A stretch of DNA of 64,000 nucleotides from the NCBI GenBank assembly GCA_001986395.2, contig MQVO02000026.1, forward strand, positions 186,001-250,000, in the 5' to 3' direction. The notes under the pieces are model-generated. The model searched no databases. It saw nothing but the letters and a program-made list of their open reading frames with translations, and was not told the origin of the DNA. Origin of the DNA: Irpex lacteus. Its lineage: Eukaryota > Basidiomycota > Agaricomycetes > Polyporales > Irpicaceae. Made by a program: the position numbers and the translations under genes. Of this stretch, positions 11,595 through 22,112 are shown one piece after another; position 1 is the first letter of the stretch, and each line of letters starts with the position of its first letter.

Positions 11595-13077
11595 GGATGA
11601 TTAGAGGGTCATGTGTTGTTCGTACTTATCTTATTGCTCTCGCGTTGTCGGTTTCGTTTTTTTCTACTCTGCATGTATGGATTAGGTATCCAGTAAGAAA
11701 GCAATGTATTATATCTTGCACTTTCACTCTTGCTTGTGTGCGCATATTGGTCTTGAAAGCTGAGTGCTCGCTAAGTCGCTAGGGCAGCACGTAAGAGTTG
11801 AGTTTTGTCTTCGGCATTGGCTGTCTAATTAGTAGTTGCTAACCTGGTGAAAACCACGCCTGCTGGACTTGGGCGACGCTGGGACTCGACGCGTCGAATG
11901 AGGTACATTTGTTCGATTTGCGCGATCGTAGGAGTGCTTTTATCTCATGAAAGCGTGCATATATACTTATTCTACTTACTTTTACGATGCGTATTCGAGC
12001 AAACAAAATGCAATACACATCAAAGACTCCAACCTGAACCTGAAGTGACCATAGTATGCCGCGGCCGGCGTCTCAGTAGAAGTGTGACGTGACTGTGTGT
12101 GACTTTACTCATTTGTGACGTCGAGAAAGCTTCCGACGTCTCCTGCGGCATCTTCCAAACCTCGCCGTTCATATTGCAGTCAAGTCAATGTGTCTCTCAC
12201 GTTGTCGCTTGCAGCAAGAACCACCTCTATGTGGTTCTCATCAAGGTACTTTATTACGAAGCTGACCGTATTCAGCAAGTAACGTACTTGCGCTCCAAGG
12301 CACAGGGGCACAAGACGGCTCTTAGAGGTACACACCGTTCGATCGGAAGCAATATCGTACTTCGTCACTCGCAACGTATGCACAAACGCCTCTCTTATGC
12401 GCGTTGTCTGTGCGGATGATTCGAGCGTGTTCGAGAGCTGCGGTGAGTTCACGTTCGCGAGTGTTTCTACGGGGTTCGAGAGCCGATCACGACGGCGCCC
12501 AGCAAATGAGATTGGATGGAATATGTAGAATGACAAGAAGAATGAAAAGGACGTCATGATGTGTGCGGTCCAGGGACCAAACAAAGGCGCAAAGCAAAAA
12601 GGATCTGAAGCCTGCCGTTGCGCAATAACCAATCGGCGATGGCGTTCCACTCCACCATAACCACGATGCCCAGAGTTTGACAAGTATTCTTGTGTCTCCT
12701 CTGGATCGTAGATGGCTGTGTTCTACTGCCAAGCCGCGCAGACCAACACCCGCGAGAGTGAGTGAGCATCGAAGAGAAGCGCTATGAGAGGTCTCGATGT
12801 GGCCGAAAAGGGAAGGTGAACAAGAAGGAGCACCTCATGTGATGACGTGCTCACCACGCGTGGTTATGTCGAAAATGAATCCTCCTCAGAATCTGACGTC
12901 AATCTCTATCCCATACACCCTGTGCCCGCAACATCACCTCGTTCTGGCTGAACGATGTCATCCCCTCCACCTCCGCCCCTCCCCTATAAAATAGCCAAGC
13001 AGCCTCCCGCCACCACCACCCCCTCCTCGTTCACGACCCCCTCTACGACCCACAACTAATTGTCTGTCGCTGCCATC
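11595..13077. other. Intergenic stretch with the fasciclin promoter
   Basis: About 1.5 kb without a recognised gene. The right end carries a C-rich tract and a TATAAA box directly before the fasciclin gene. Confidence 0.45.
12985..12990 (+). promoter_or_regulatory. TATA box of the fasciclin gene
   Basis: TATAAA lies 93 bp before the ATG at 13078 within C-rich flanks, a good distance for a fungal core promoter. Confidence 0.55.
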
Positions 13078-14448
13078 ATGAAGGCCGCTACCTCCCTCTC
13101 CCTCCTTGGCCTCGCCACCGCCGCCACGGCTCAAAATTCGAGCGCCGTTGCAGGCCTCGTCGGCGCACTCACGTCGGCCGGTCTCACGCAGCTCGTGAGC
13201 ATTGCGTCCACTCTCAACAGCACGAGCGCAGGCCAACAACTCCTGCAAAACATCACCAGCGGAGACCCCTACCTCATCTTCGCTCCCAACAATAACGCTT
13301 GGCAGACAGCCCCTTCCAACGTGACGGGAAACACCACGGTCCTCACCGACTTCTTCTCCTACCACATCGTCCCTGGCAACTTCACTGGTGCCGCGACGAA
13401 CTATCCCAATGTCACTCTCGGCCAGACGTTGTACCGTGACCCTTCACTTACCGCCGTCCACCTAGAGGGCGGCAAGCCGCAAGTTGTCGCATGGGCTGTT
13501 CGTGGCGACAACAAGACCCACGTGTTGAACCAGCGCAACGACTCTACGGTCCTCAACCAAACCACCTACGGCAACCTCTCCATCCTCATCGTTGACCACA
13601 TCTTGAACGTCCCCGAAACGCTCGAGGCGACAATCCCGACGAATAACGGCTCACTTACAGGATTCCAGACTTTGCTGCAGTCGGCGCAGGTGGATTACTT
13701 TGAGCCAACGACGAATCAGACTTCTCAGGTTTCCTTCTTTGATGCGCTGAACACGAGGTATTCGGGATTCACGTTGTTCTCGCCTAACAACTCTGCCATC
13801 GACGCTGCGAACAGCACGTTGGCGGGCTTGAACCAGACGGAGGTGAACAACGTCTTGTTCAATCACGTATGTATTTTGCTCTATAGTATTCTATGTAGTA
13901 AGTTACTGATCACCTTTTCATCTATTAGTGGATCAACGGCACGACTCTCTACTCTCCCCTCCTCACTGGCTCCTCGAATTTCACGTCCGCAGCTGGCGAG
14001 AGCTTCTCCTTCTCCATCAACTCGACTGGCCAATACGTCACCTCAGGCAACACCACTGCACGCATCATTCAACCTGACGTGCTCCTCCCTAACGGTGTCG
14101 TCCACATCATCGACACAGTCCTCGTGAACACGGCAAACGATACGAGTGCTGCCAGCTCTGCGTAAGTCTCATCCTTCCTTCATACCATCCCTATATACTG
14201 ATTACTTTATACTAATATTCAGAATCTCGTCTGCTGCCTCAGCCGCGACCGAGACTGCCGCCTCGCAAACTGCACCCATCGGCTTCTCGGAGACTCAGGG
14301 TTTGGCCTCCGGTACATCCAGTGCTAATGGTGGATCCAGCAGCAGTGGCTCAAGCTCCGGAGCTGCGCTTAGCTTTGGTGTTCCCGCCAAGGGCTTGTTT
14401 GTCGCTGTGGCTGGTGTAGTTGTCGGCGGATGGATGACCTTGTTCTAA
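13078..14448 (+). CDS. Secreted, GPI-anchored fasciclin (FAS1) domain protein
   Basis: Three exons (13078-13866, 13929-14161, 14223-14448) give 415 residues. The first 19 residues (MKAATSLSLLGLATAATAQ) are a signal peptide. Two FAS1 domains follow, at about residues 25-185 and 190-335. Each has the family's H1 block (YLIFAPNNNAW; FTLFSPNNSAI) and H2 block (LSILIVDHIL; VVHIIDTVL). There are many N-glycosylation sites (NXS/T). The C-terminus is serine- and alanine-rich and ends in a hydrophobic stretch (GLFVAVAGVVVGGWMTLF), the pattern of a GPI-anchor signal. Fungal FAS1 proteins sit in the cell wall or plasma membrane and are thought to act in adhesion. The ATG at 13078 is chosen because it starts the signal peptide. 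Confidence 0.93.
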
Positions 14449-16356
14449 GCAGACCAGTCTCCTTTGTGACTAACGTTTGATGAGTTTGATGAATCTTTGT
14501 TACGCACGTACACGTTATTCATGCCTGGACCCTTTACTTCCTTGTACTACTTAGTATAGCCTTCATTTTTATTAAATCCGCTTCATGATCATTGATTAGT
14601 TATATCTCACTTTGTATTCATTAGTACTCTACCCCATTCACGTCTTATGCATATGTTTGAAAAGTTGAGCCGCATTACTACATTCCATCGTAAGTCATAT
14701 ACATTGTCATTGGTACAAGAAAGTAGTGTCAAGTTGATATATATGTTAGCTGGGTCGTTACCAGGTGTTGGCCAGGGATGATCGATGATGTCATGATGTG
14801 CGAGGTCCGGGCCGGGCGTTGTGGACGCTCTGATTGCTTGATTTGGAAGGAGAGGCGAACGACACGTCAGCAGGGTAGGCGCGCATGCGAGAAAAGTAGA
14901 AAATCATTCTCGCTTGAATCTGGATACTCGATACACTGGAACTATGGTCCTCTTTATGCACACGAATATTACCGAGAGAGAGAGAAGATACTGCTGGCTG
15001 CTATCTTTATTAGTCAGAGGAGCCATCGTATCGGTGAGGGATGAAGGATGAGGTTTGGGTACGTCTGCAATGACACGAATAGGTTCAAGAGGACTAATGC
15101 ACCTGAAATACCCAGTAACACTGAATTGTTCAAAAGAAGCATGAATATCCTGGCGGTGTGGCTGCTATGGGGGAGCCCCTCGCGTAGCTCCAGGTCCTCT
15201 GGACGGGAAAAGGGCATATAGTGACGAGCCGATTTGGACTTCGGAGACTCGAACTCGGGAATGTTGGACGTCCTGGACTCATATTCACCGCATGTCTAGT
15301 ATTACCTTGAAGAATGTCGTGTACTATGGATTGATCGTTCCGGCGTGGGGAGATCTATCGTCAAAATCTGCAAGCGACTCCGAGGCGAAGATATGTATTT
15401 GCTCAGCTAAAGTCGAGTAAGTAGCAGCCAATCTGAAACCATATTTCTGAATTGAATGGGACGTAGGAATAGCTCTAGGGAGGCCGAGAGGGAATACAAG
15501 CGTTGCCTGTCTCTGTCCCGGTCTACAAGTTCAAACCGATGACTCCTTGGACGATGGACGATGGTTACTACTCGACAGGGTCAGTATGGTCTGAAATAGG
15601 TTAAGAGTGGAAGCAATGCGTACCAAGGATGTTTTTGATCCCGAGCCGAGGGGCGCAAAAAGTGTCCTCGTCGCACGTTCAGCTGCGTTCGATTGCAAGG
15701 TACTAGTATTCGATGATATTGCGCTCAGCTTGACGAAGGAACTACCCATCCGTCGGCAAGTGTGGTATCTCCTATACCTGAGGAACGTGGTGGAGACTCT
15801 ACTGTGAGCTCTGTTCTTGCTTGGGCTTGAATAGTGACGCATATGTCGCGCAGTCTGTACAGCAGATGCTCACTATGATGTGCAGTTTCTGCCGCTCGCA
15901 TGTGCATGGTCGCCAGCAAGCCTCGTTATACCCTCTTCCGTTTGCTCACTCTGTTGAATATGTACGATGCGATATCGGTTTGACCAGCCAACGAGACAGT
16001 AGCCTTGCGAGGAAGTGACCAGTAAGTGACATGTTTCGAGTTGATAGCTGTTCGTGAGCTTACCACCTGAATTCAGTGGCCGTATGAGATCATATCTGCA
16101 TCAGGATAGAGTCATTGCAGGAGCTTGCAATACGCATCTGAGGTGGTTTAAAGCTGTAGAAGTTATGCAAGCATTTAGGGAGTGTAAATGGTATGTTAAG
16201 TGTTTCAGAGTCGCCGATAGCTGTTCAACGGCTCACCCACCGAATTAGGGGCCTCTATGAAAGCATGTCCATACAGTGCTGTATGCTTCAAAAGAGCTCC
16301 TACTTTGCGTGTGTGGTGGTGTAACACAAAAGAGGTTATTGCACGTACATGCGTGG
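14449..16356. other. Intergenic stretch with a diverged tandem repeat
   Basis: No gene is recognised. Between about 16021 and 16365 two related blocks of roughly 170 bp follow each other (listed separately). The rest holds only short, conflicting open frames. Confidence 0.4.
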
Positions 16357-16365
16357 TTTCCCCAA
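16021..16365 (+). repeat. Diverged tandem duplication, two units of about 170 bp
   Basis: GATAGCTGTTC at 16043 recurs at 16215. In both copies it is followed by a similar ACC(A)CCGAATT-like stretch, then GGCC.(n)TATGA, a GGTGGT about 75 bp on and a GTTAT(T)GCA further on, at an offset of about 172 bp. Both copies look like an intron end plus an exon start, so this may be the remains of a duplicated exon. Similarity is moderate and was judged by eye. Confidence 0.35.
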
Positions 16366-16420
16366 TAGGCGATTCAGTAAATGAACACCTGCCTCTTTGG
16401 GAGTGGCGGCGATTGAATCT
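16357..16420 (+). promoter_or_regulatory. Shared F-box upstream module, copy B (most diverged)
   Basis: CCCCAATAGGCGATTCAG is followed by CCTGCCTCTTTGGGAGTGG. The block lies about 170-230 bp before the ATG at 16591, the same place as in the other F-box paralogs. The palindromic first half is degraded here, while the second half is kept. Confidence 0.4.
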
Positions 16421-16590
16421 CTCTCCGCTCGTTCAGATCGTTCGCACGCGACATCTGTGCGACACCTCACACAATACGGCAGCGACACATCACAAGGGTG
16501 CTATCTTCTCTCCACGCCGAGTAAGTGCCTCATTAGGGATTCCCTTACCAATATCAGTAGGCTCATGCATGAGCTCTAGCAGGTTCAACC

Positions 16591-18129
16591 ATGGCTATTG
16601 CACCGCTCACACTCAGGCGTAGAAATGTCCTTCCGTTGACGCCGCACAAGGAACACCCTATCACTAAACTTCCTACCGACATCATGATGTACATCTTCAT
16701 GCATGGGATGGAGCTTCAGAGACAGTCGACCCTCACGTGCGTTGCCTTCGAGAGGTGGTCGCAATACTTCTACGAAGAGAGCCACGAGGCACCTTCCGAA
16801 CCATCCAGCACATCATTCCAAGTAGCCATTTCCCAAGTGTGCAGGAGTTGGCGGAGGTTGACGTTGAGCATGCCTTTGCTATGGAAGTACCTCGACTTCT
16901 TGGAGGGACCACCGTATGAAAGGTCGTTGGAGTGGATTAGGCGGTCGAAGCAAGTGCCTCTTGACATATTCATCCATCTTCGCAGTGAAGACCTTCGTAA
17001 GAAAGCCCCCAAAAACAGCACACAGCTAATCAATCCGACCTGCCTCAAACTTATCATGGACATCCTCCTCCCGCTGCTTGCCCGCTGGAGTTCCTTCGTT
17101 TTCTACGCGGACCGCGCTTTGCATTTGATAAATGTTATTGAGAAGCTCTCAGCCGTGGATGAAGCACCCGAACTGCAAACACTCGTTCTACACACCAGCG
17201 ACGTTTATGACGATGTCGATGAAACCACTCGTCGCATCATCGCAACCAACGAACGACTTGCCAGTCAAAGCCGCCGCCTCTTTGAAGGCCACATGCCCAA
17301 GCTTCACATTCTGAAGCTATCCCGCGCCATCTTCTCCTGGAAGTTGTCCAACCTCCTGCGGCCCCAGAGCAACCTCACCTGCTTGAGTATCTCCAATGTT
17401 GACGTGGAGTGCTCCGTCACCCTCGACCAGTTCCTCGCCCTGCTGCGAGCTTCTGCCCATTGTCTTCAAACGCTGAGGTTGTTCCGCTTCTTCCCCGAAG
17501 TTCAGTCTTCAGCAGGCAACAGTCAAGCACAGATCACCCCCAAAAAGAAGAAGACAGTTATACTGCCGGTACTCACGCGTCTCTCCTTCAACTTTGTCGA
17601 TCCGTTGGATATAGTCTTGCTTCTGCGACAGATCAGCGTCCCGCATCTCGAGAGCCTCACGTTGGAGCTCTGGTCTCTCACCGGACGCGGATCTAACTTT
17701 GAAGAGCTATTCACGGCCGCCGGAGAGAGTGTTGCGGCGAAGAGCTTGAAGCATTTGTGTATAACGGATATACGTTCAACTTCACCGGCTCAAGGGAACC
17801 TCGCAAATGCGGTGTTAGACGAAGAGGACATTACCATTACGTCTTTCTGGGGCAAGCTGGCGAACCTCGAAGTACTTGACGTCGACGAAGTCATCACAGC
17901 GGATGGCGGGTTCCGGAGGGCTTGGGAGATGGAGAAGACCTTTCCGCGTGTCGACACGCTTTGTGTTACGGGTGAGATGACGATCCAGGGTTTGCGGAGT
18001 CTGGTGGAGAGTACTGGTAGTGCACGGCCTCTCAAGACGGTTGTGTTATTGGGCAATCTGGATCCGGAGATGGTGCAGCGTCGGTCAAAGGAGGAGGGTT
18101 GGAGTGGACCAAAAGTTGAGTATATTTAG
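16591..18129 (+). CDS. F-box protein, paralog B
   Basis: One uninterrupted frame of 512 residues. The F-box begins near residue 24 (ITKLPTDIMMYIFMHGMEL) and its second half is VSQVCRSWRRLTLSMPLLW. The middle has the family blocks RSKQVPLDIF and MPKLHILKLSRAIFSWKLSN. The long C-terminal part is leucine-rich but shows no regular LRR spacing. It ends KEEGWSGPKVEYI, right where paralogs C and D continue with an acidic tail, so this one lacks the tail. The role is probably substrate choice for an SCF ubiquitin ligase. A probable leader intron (16521-16582, GTAAGT to CTAGCAG) ends just before the ATG, as in paralogs C and D. It is the most diverged of the three complete copies. Confidence 0.92.
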   Translation: MAIAPLTLRRRNVLPLTPHKEHPITKLPTDIMMYIFMHGMELQRQSTLTCVAFERWSQYFYEESHEAPSEPSSTSFQVAISQVCRSWRRLTLSMPLLWKYLDFLEGPPYERSLEWIRRSKQVPLDIFIHLRSEDLRKKAPKNSTQLINPTCLKLIMDILLPLLARWSSFVFYADRALHLINVIEKLSAVDEAPELQTLVLHTSDVYDDVDETTRRIIATNERLASQSRRLFEGHMPKLHILKLSRAIFSWKLSNLLRPQSNLTCLSISNVDVECSVTLDQFLALLRASAHCLQTLRLFRFFPEVQSSAGNSQAQITPKKKKTVILPVLTRLSFNFVDPLDIVLLLRQISVPHLESLTLELWSLTGRGSNFEELFTAAGESVAAKSLKHLCITDIRSTSPAQGNLANAVLDEEDITITSFWGKLANLEVLDVDEVITADGGFRRAWEMEKTFPRVDTLCVTGEMTIQGLRSLVESTGSARPLKTVVLLGNLDPEMVQRRSKEEGWSGPKVEYI

Positions 18130-18312
18130 TGACGAAGTATCTACGATAGATTTCGACAAGATCAAACGATGGTATATGATTATCGTAGTAGATGCATGGT
18201 AGTATATGGGGTGGACAAAGCAATAGGTGGCTTAGATGATCATGCAATTCGATGAAAAGAGGAGCAAGACTGGTGACCACAGTATCTCGACTTGGGGACA
18301 TACATAATCTAC

Positions 18313-19939
18313 TCAAGAAAACGGAAACTCTTCTTTGATTGACTCGTCTTTGATACCACCATCGACGACCGCCGGTACCAACGAAAATCCTGCATCTTCA
18401 TTCTTCATCTCTTTCACGGTAAGCTGATTCGTAGCTTTGAGGCGTTGAACGCACTCATATAAATCTTTCATAATCCTCACTTTATCCAGAAGCTATCGTC
18501 GTGGAGAGTTAGTTGAACAGAGCCCACAGGTTGAGGACTACGTGCCGTGCATTTCCTGACTCGGGCAGATGTGCTTGGCATAATAAAGAAGAGTGTTTCA
18601 CCTACAATGCGAAAGTTGCTGCATAAGATCAAGCACACGTTGAAGCTGCAGAGAAAACGCACTGTCGCTCGCGGCTTTGGAACCACTAGCATGCGAAACC
18701 TTGAATGCTTGCATACCGCATGTGTACTCGGTCTTACTCCGGGATACGCCTCGCTGCTTCTTGACAACGTCCTGACCCGCAGAGTTTGGCCCTGTATCGC
18801 TCAGAGCTAGTCGAGTGGCTTCCTTACAAAAAGTCTCGCCCATCTGTTTGCCAATAAAGCAGACAACGCGAGGCTTGTACTGTGCAACCTTTGCGAGTAG
18901 AGTTGGCACGCCGGAGCGCATATCTGATGGGGACAGTTCTGCTTGCTGGGGTACAGGGGCGAGTCGTCAATGCTGCTGTTGACTCCGCCATCATTATATC
19001 AAGTCTTACTTCAGAACTGGGCCGTTCGACAAGATCCGTCTTCATATGGCAATGAGAGAGTACGACAGGATGAGACACAGTCTTAAGTAATAAAACTGAA
19101 TGCCTCACCATGCCAAGGTTGTAGGCCTCAGGTAGAGTCACATCTTCGCTCGGGTGAAGCTGGCGTTCTGTGAAACCTGCGATTGACCAGAGCAATAAGC
19201 CGACGACACGATGTCGGAGGGGCGAGAAAAACCCATACCAGATTGGTGAAGGCATTTCCAAAAATGATTCGTGGGATGCGCGAAGTGATGACCGACTTCT
19301 GCAGATCGAACACCAGGGCTAAGTGAAGCAATCAGCAAACTATTCGTTTAAGCCGTAGAAGTCTGGGGCTGACTTGATTCCGCAAAACACCACTGTGAAG
19401 TAACAGATTTATTGGCTACTGGTCTTACTCCGAACTGATATATATAGATAGATAGATTGCTCACCGTCAAGGCCCTCTGTCAAGTAATCCGTCAAATATT
19501 GGAGATGGGCGTACTTCTCCGGTGGGGCATACTTCGCTGGTAAGCCTTTGACTTGAGTTCGAGCCTCAATTTTCACTTTCTTCGTTCCTTTCATGCGAGA
19601 AGACTTCACATCCGCGACCTCCAAATCCTCAGCCTTCATGACCGCACTCGATGCTGTCACAGTCGAGCTCCGTTTCCGCTTTTTAGTCACAGACCTAGCA
19701 CTCGTCGAAGAGCTCGAGAGGTTATTGGGTTTGACATCGCCTTCCATATGCTCGCTCTTCATTTCGGAAGCATTTCCAAAATATTTGGAAGGTGCAACCT
19801 TACCTCTACCCCTTGCTGGTGTCGACGAGCTTGCCGGCGGCGTTGTGCCAGCGAAACTGAAGCTCAAGTGCTGGGACTTGATTGTAGGGTACTTGATTCT
19901 GGTTGACCTTCTCGGACTTGTCGCTGCTGACTCGTCCAT
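18313..19939 (-). CDS. G/T(U) mismatch-specific thymine/uracil DNA glycosylase (TDG/MUG family)
   Basis: Eight exons join in phase to 383 residues: 19939-19465, 19392-19374, 19318-19239, 19176-19109, 19039-19010, 18945-18687, 18601-18561 and 18492-18313. After a basic, serine-rich N-terminus come VVFCGINPGVRSAEVGHH, NHFWKCLHQSG, LPEAYNLGMTDLVERPS, YKPRVVCFIGKQMGE, GMQAFKVSHASETLFFIM and MPSTSAR. These match TDG/MUG in order. The asparagine of GINPG is the catalytic residue, and MPSTSAR is the second active-site loop. The enzyme removes thymine or uracil from G:T and G:U pairs in the nucleus, the first step of base excision repair. The 19-nt second exon carries the catalytic motif. The donor after MPSTSAR (GTCAGG) is the weakest junction. 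The acidic C-terminal tail ends EEFPFS. Confidence 0.9.
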
Positions 19940-20121
19940 GATCAGCTTCCAGTTGACAGTGAACCTGCGAACAAACAGGTGACTAGTGATACGAGATGTT
20001 AGTGGTCACAATGGACTCGGAGTAAGTACTGCAACTCGCGACGGGTCATTGGTTAACGTTGAGCGGCTATCAATAGCGATGGCGCCCGTTACTTGGACAT
20101 GGAACAGTTTTTAATACACTA

Positions 20122-20703
20122 AGGTAGGCGTCACTAGGAACAACCACCCTTATGTAAGCAGAGGCGCTTGAATAGACGCCGGCCAAAACGGAGAGTCGAA
20201 GTTTTGAACACATACTTTTTATCACTCTATGAGCCGTATTTTGGTTGATTATGGTATCTATGCGACACATTTAGTGCGAGAAGTATGTCAGTGTGTGTGC
20301 TGCCGTACAAGGACTGGTGCTGAGGGTACCCATGGCGCACTTATTCTAGCGCTCCATCAGATCCTGGATAGATTGATTGATGGATTACCGAAGATAGTAA
20401 TCCTACGCCACAAGCGCCGGCCAAAATCGCAGTGCGAATTTTGAAAGACCTCGCCAAACGACTCAGAATCAGAAAAGGATACGTTTTGTATTCATGGAGA
20501 TTTTTCGCCTACCAGTCACTCTATATGCCATAATTAATTATTCTGCTCAATAAGAACGATGCTACATACATCTAACAACATTTCCTATTGATCAAACAGA
20601 CAATATCATGTTCTGTGTCGGCGCTGTTAGGGGCGGGAGTCGGGAGGGCGGGCAGCGCGCTTACATCTTACATAAGGGTGCTTGTTCCTAGTGACGCCTA
20701 CCT
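20122..20703. mobile_element. MITE-like element of 582 bp with 37 bp terminal inverted repeats and TA target duplication
   Basis: The left end (20122-20158, beginning AGGTAGGCGTCACTAGGAAC) is the reverse complement of the right end (20667-20703) with one mismatch. A TA dinucleotide flanks both ends (20120-20121 and 20704-20705), as expected for Tc1/mariner-type insertion. No transposase frame fits inside, so this is non-autonomous. Two internal blocks, CGCCGGCCAAAA followed within about 20 bp by TTTTGAA, recur at about 20177 and 20414 as diverged direct repeats. Confidence 0.8.
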
Positions 20704-20705
20704 TA

Positions 20706-21029
20706 CCATCTGCTCCAACTTACTCATTGACTGTATACGTGTCCTTGTTTATGTGCAAAGACAATTGCGGGATACTCTGGGGTAACCGCGATGTGGGATG
20801 AATGAATTCATCAGACCGGTGATCATGAGTGGTAGAGTTTTGCGACGTTCCACACTTCGAAGTCGATTACTGACAAGACCTATGCTTAGGTTCATGTTAT
20901 CATGAGTAAATTGGATGAACCGTATGATTGTTTCGCGTAAAAAGTGAGAATACTTCTTGTGGCTTATACTGGACATAGCGCATGGTGGCCAACGGTGTTT
21001 CAACCCACTGAGTCTTGTGACTTTTGTCT
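20706..21029. other. Intergenic DNA left of the duplicated block
   Basis: No gene seen. Similarity to the second copy of the duplicated region begins near the right end of this stretch. Confidence 0.35.
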
Positions 21030-21560
21030 TCACGGTATTTTGTTGCCAATGCTTCGACCGTAACTGAAAATAGGATGGACGTCGGGTACGGTCCGGTACC
21101 AAGGAGTAACGTCTTGGGCCAAGTGGTGGAATTGACCGCGCTGGGCCATCGTGAACACAAAAGGGGAGAATATAGGTCCTTTGTCTTCTGGTGACAGGGC
21201 AATGGACATCGATGTATCTCTGAGGCGAATGCAGTGCTGGTAATCATACCGGTCATGAATTTTACTCACCATACCTTGATGGCTTCTGTAACAAAGCATT
21301 GGCCACCGGCAACATCTCACTAGGGAGGGACTCGGAGGCTTCCCGTACAGCATGGATCGAGTCCGCAAAGGAGTAAGCATATGATGATTTCTGATTCATG
21401 GAGGCCATCGACGTACTGATCTGATAACTGGGGGCCCAGGCCGTTGCGATAGATTGCGTATGTACGATAGATCAAAAATGGGCCAAGCAACGACGGCTGG
21501 TATACAATTACATCGCACTGGCCTTCCAGGCCACTGGCACCTGTCCCTGTTAGAACCATG
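21030..21560 (-). pseudogene. Relic of an unidentified minus-strand gene, copy 1 of a duplicated pair
   Basis: On the complement, GGQCFVTEAIK runs into a GTATGG splice donor, and after an intron TSMSIALSPEDKG continues in frame to a stop near 21030. The homologous DNA at 27.08-27.56 kb reads GGHCVVIEAIK and TSMTVAMAKDKW. Codon-level conservation across both copies suggests an old protein-coding gene divergent to the F-box gene. The frames no longer agree along the full length and no domain is recognised. It may also be a live gene whose exons I cannot resolve. Confidence 0.35.
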
Positions 21561-21877
21561 ATAAGGTGAATGGTGGGCCTTCGGTGAGTACATGGCTACG
21601 TTGCTGATTGTTCTTCATTTTAGAACTATCAAAGTGACCGCAATTTGCAGGCGAATGCAATTCAAGTTAGAAGTATCACGCGGCCCAGTTACAAACATTT
21701 TCGAGTCAGCTAGCAATCAAGACGGAGGCTGGCATACTTGTGGGGTTATTTGAGTTCGAGGCCACTGCGTAAGGAAAGACAAGATGATTGATGACGAGTC
21801 CCAACGGCCTCGTGCTTCTGATTGTTCAATTTTAGCTGGTGGTCACGTCGGACCCCGCGAATTGCCGAAAAATACCC

Positions 21878-21936
21878 GTAAACTGCCCTAAAGGGCAGTT
21901 GCAGGAGCAACTGCTTATTTGGGAGCGGAGTACGAA
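21878..21936 (+). promoter_or_regulatory. Shared F-box upstream module, copy C
   Basis: AACTGCCCTAAAGGGCAGTT is a near-perfect palindrome with eight-base arms around TAAA. It is followed by GCAACTGCTTATTTGGGAG and CGGAGTACGAATCC. It lies 180-235 bp before the ATG at 22113. Confidence 0.55.
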
Positions 21937-22112
21937 TCCTTTCATGTTAAAACCTGTTGCGCTGCTTCTGATCACCTCCTTTACCACAGACCACGACGGC
22001 ACCCTCTCTTCAAGAAACCTCTTCCATCTTATTCAATCGTTGCTCGCAGTGCGTAAGTCCTATTGCATATCAACGGTCCCCATTCGTACTCACTGCAGTT
22101 GCAGACACGATT

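Noticed and set aside
13060..13077. Upstream extension of the fasciclin frame before the ATG at 13078
   Set aside because: It has no ATG and would hide the signal peptide, so it is not used.
19440..19462. GATA microsatellite (three to four units) in the first intron of the DNA glycosylase gene
   Set aside because: Too short to be notable; expected by chance in intron DNA.
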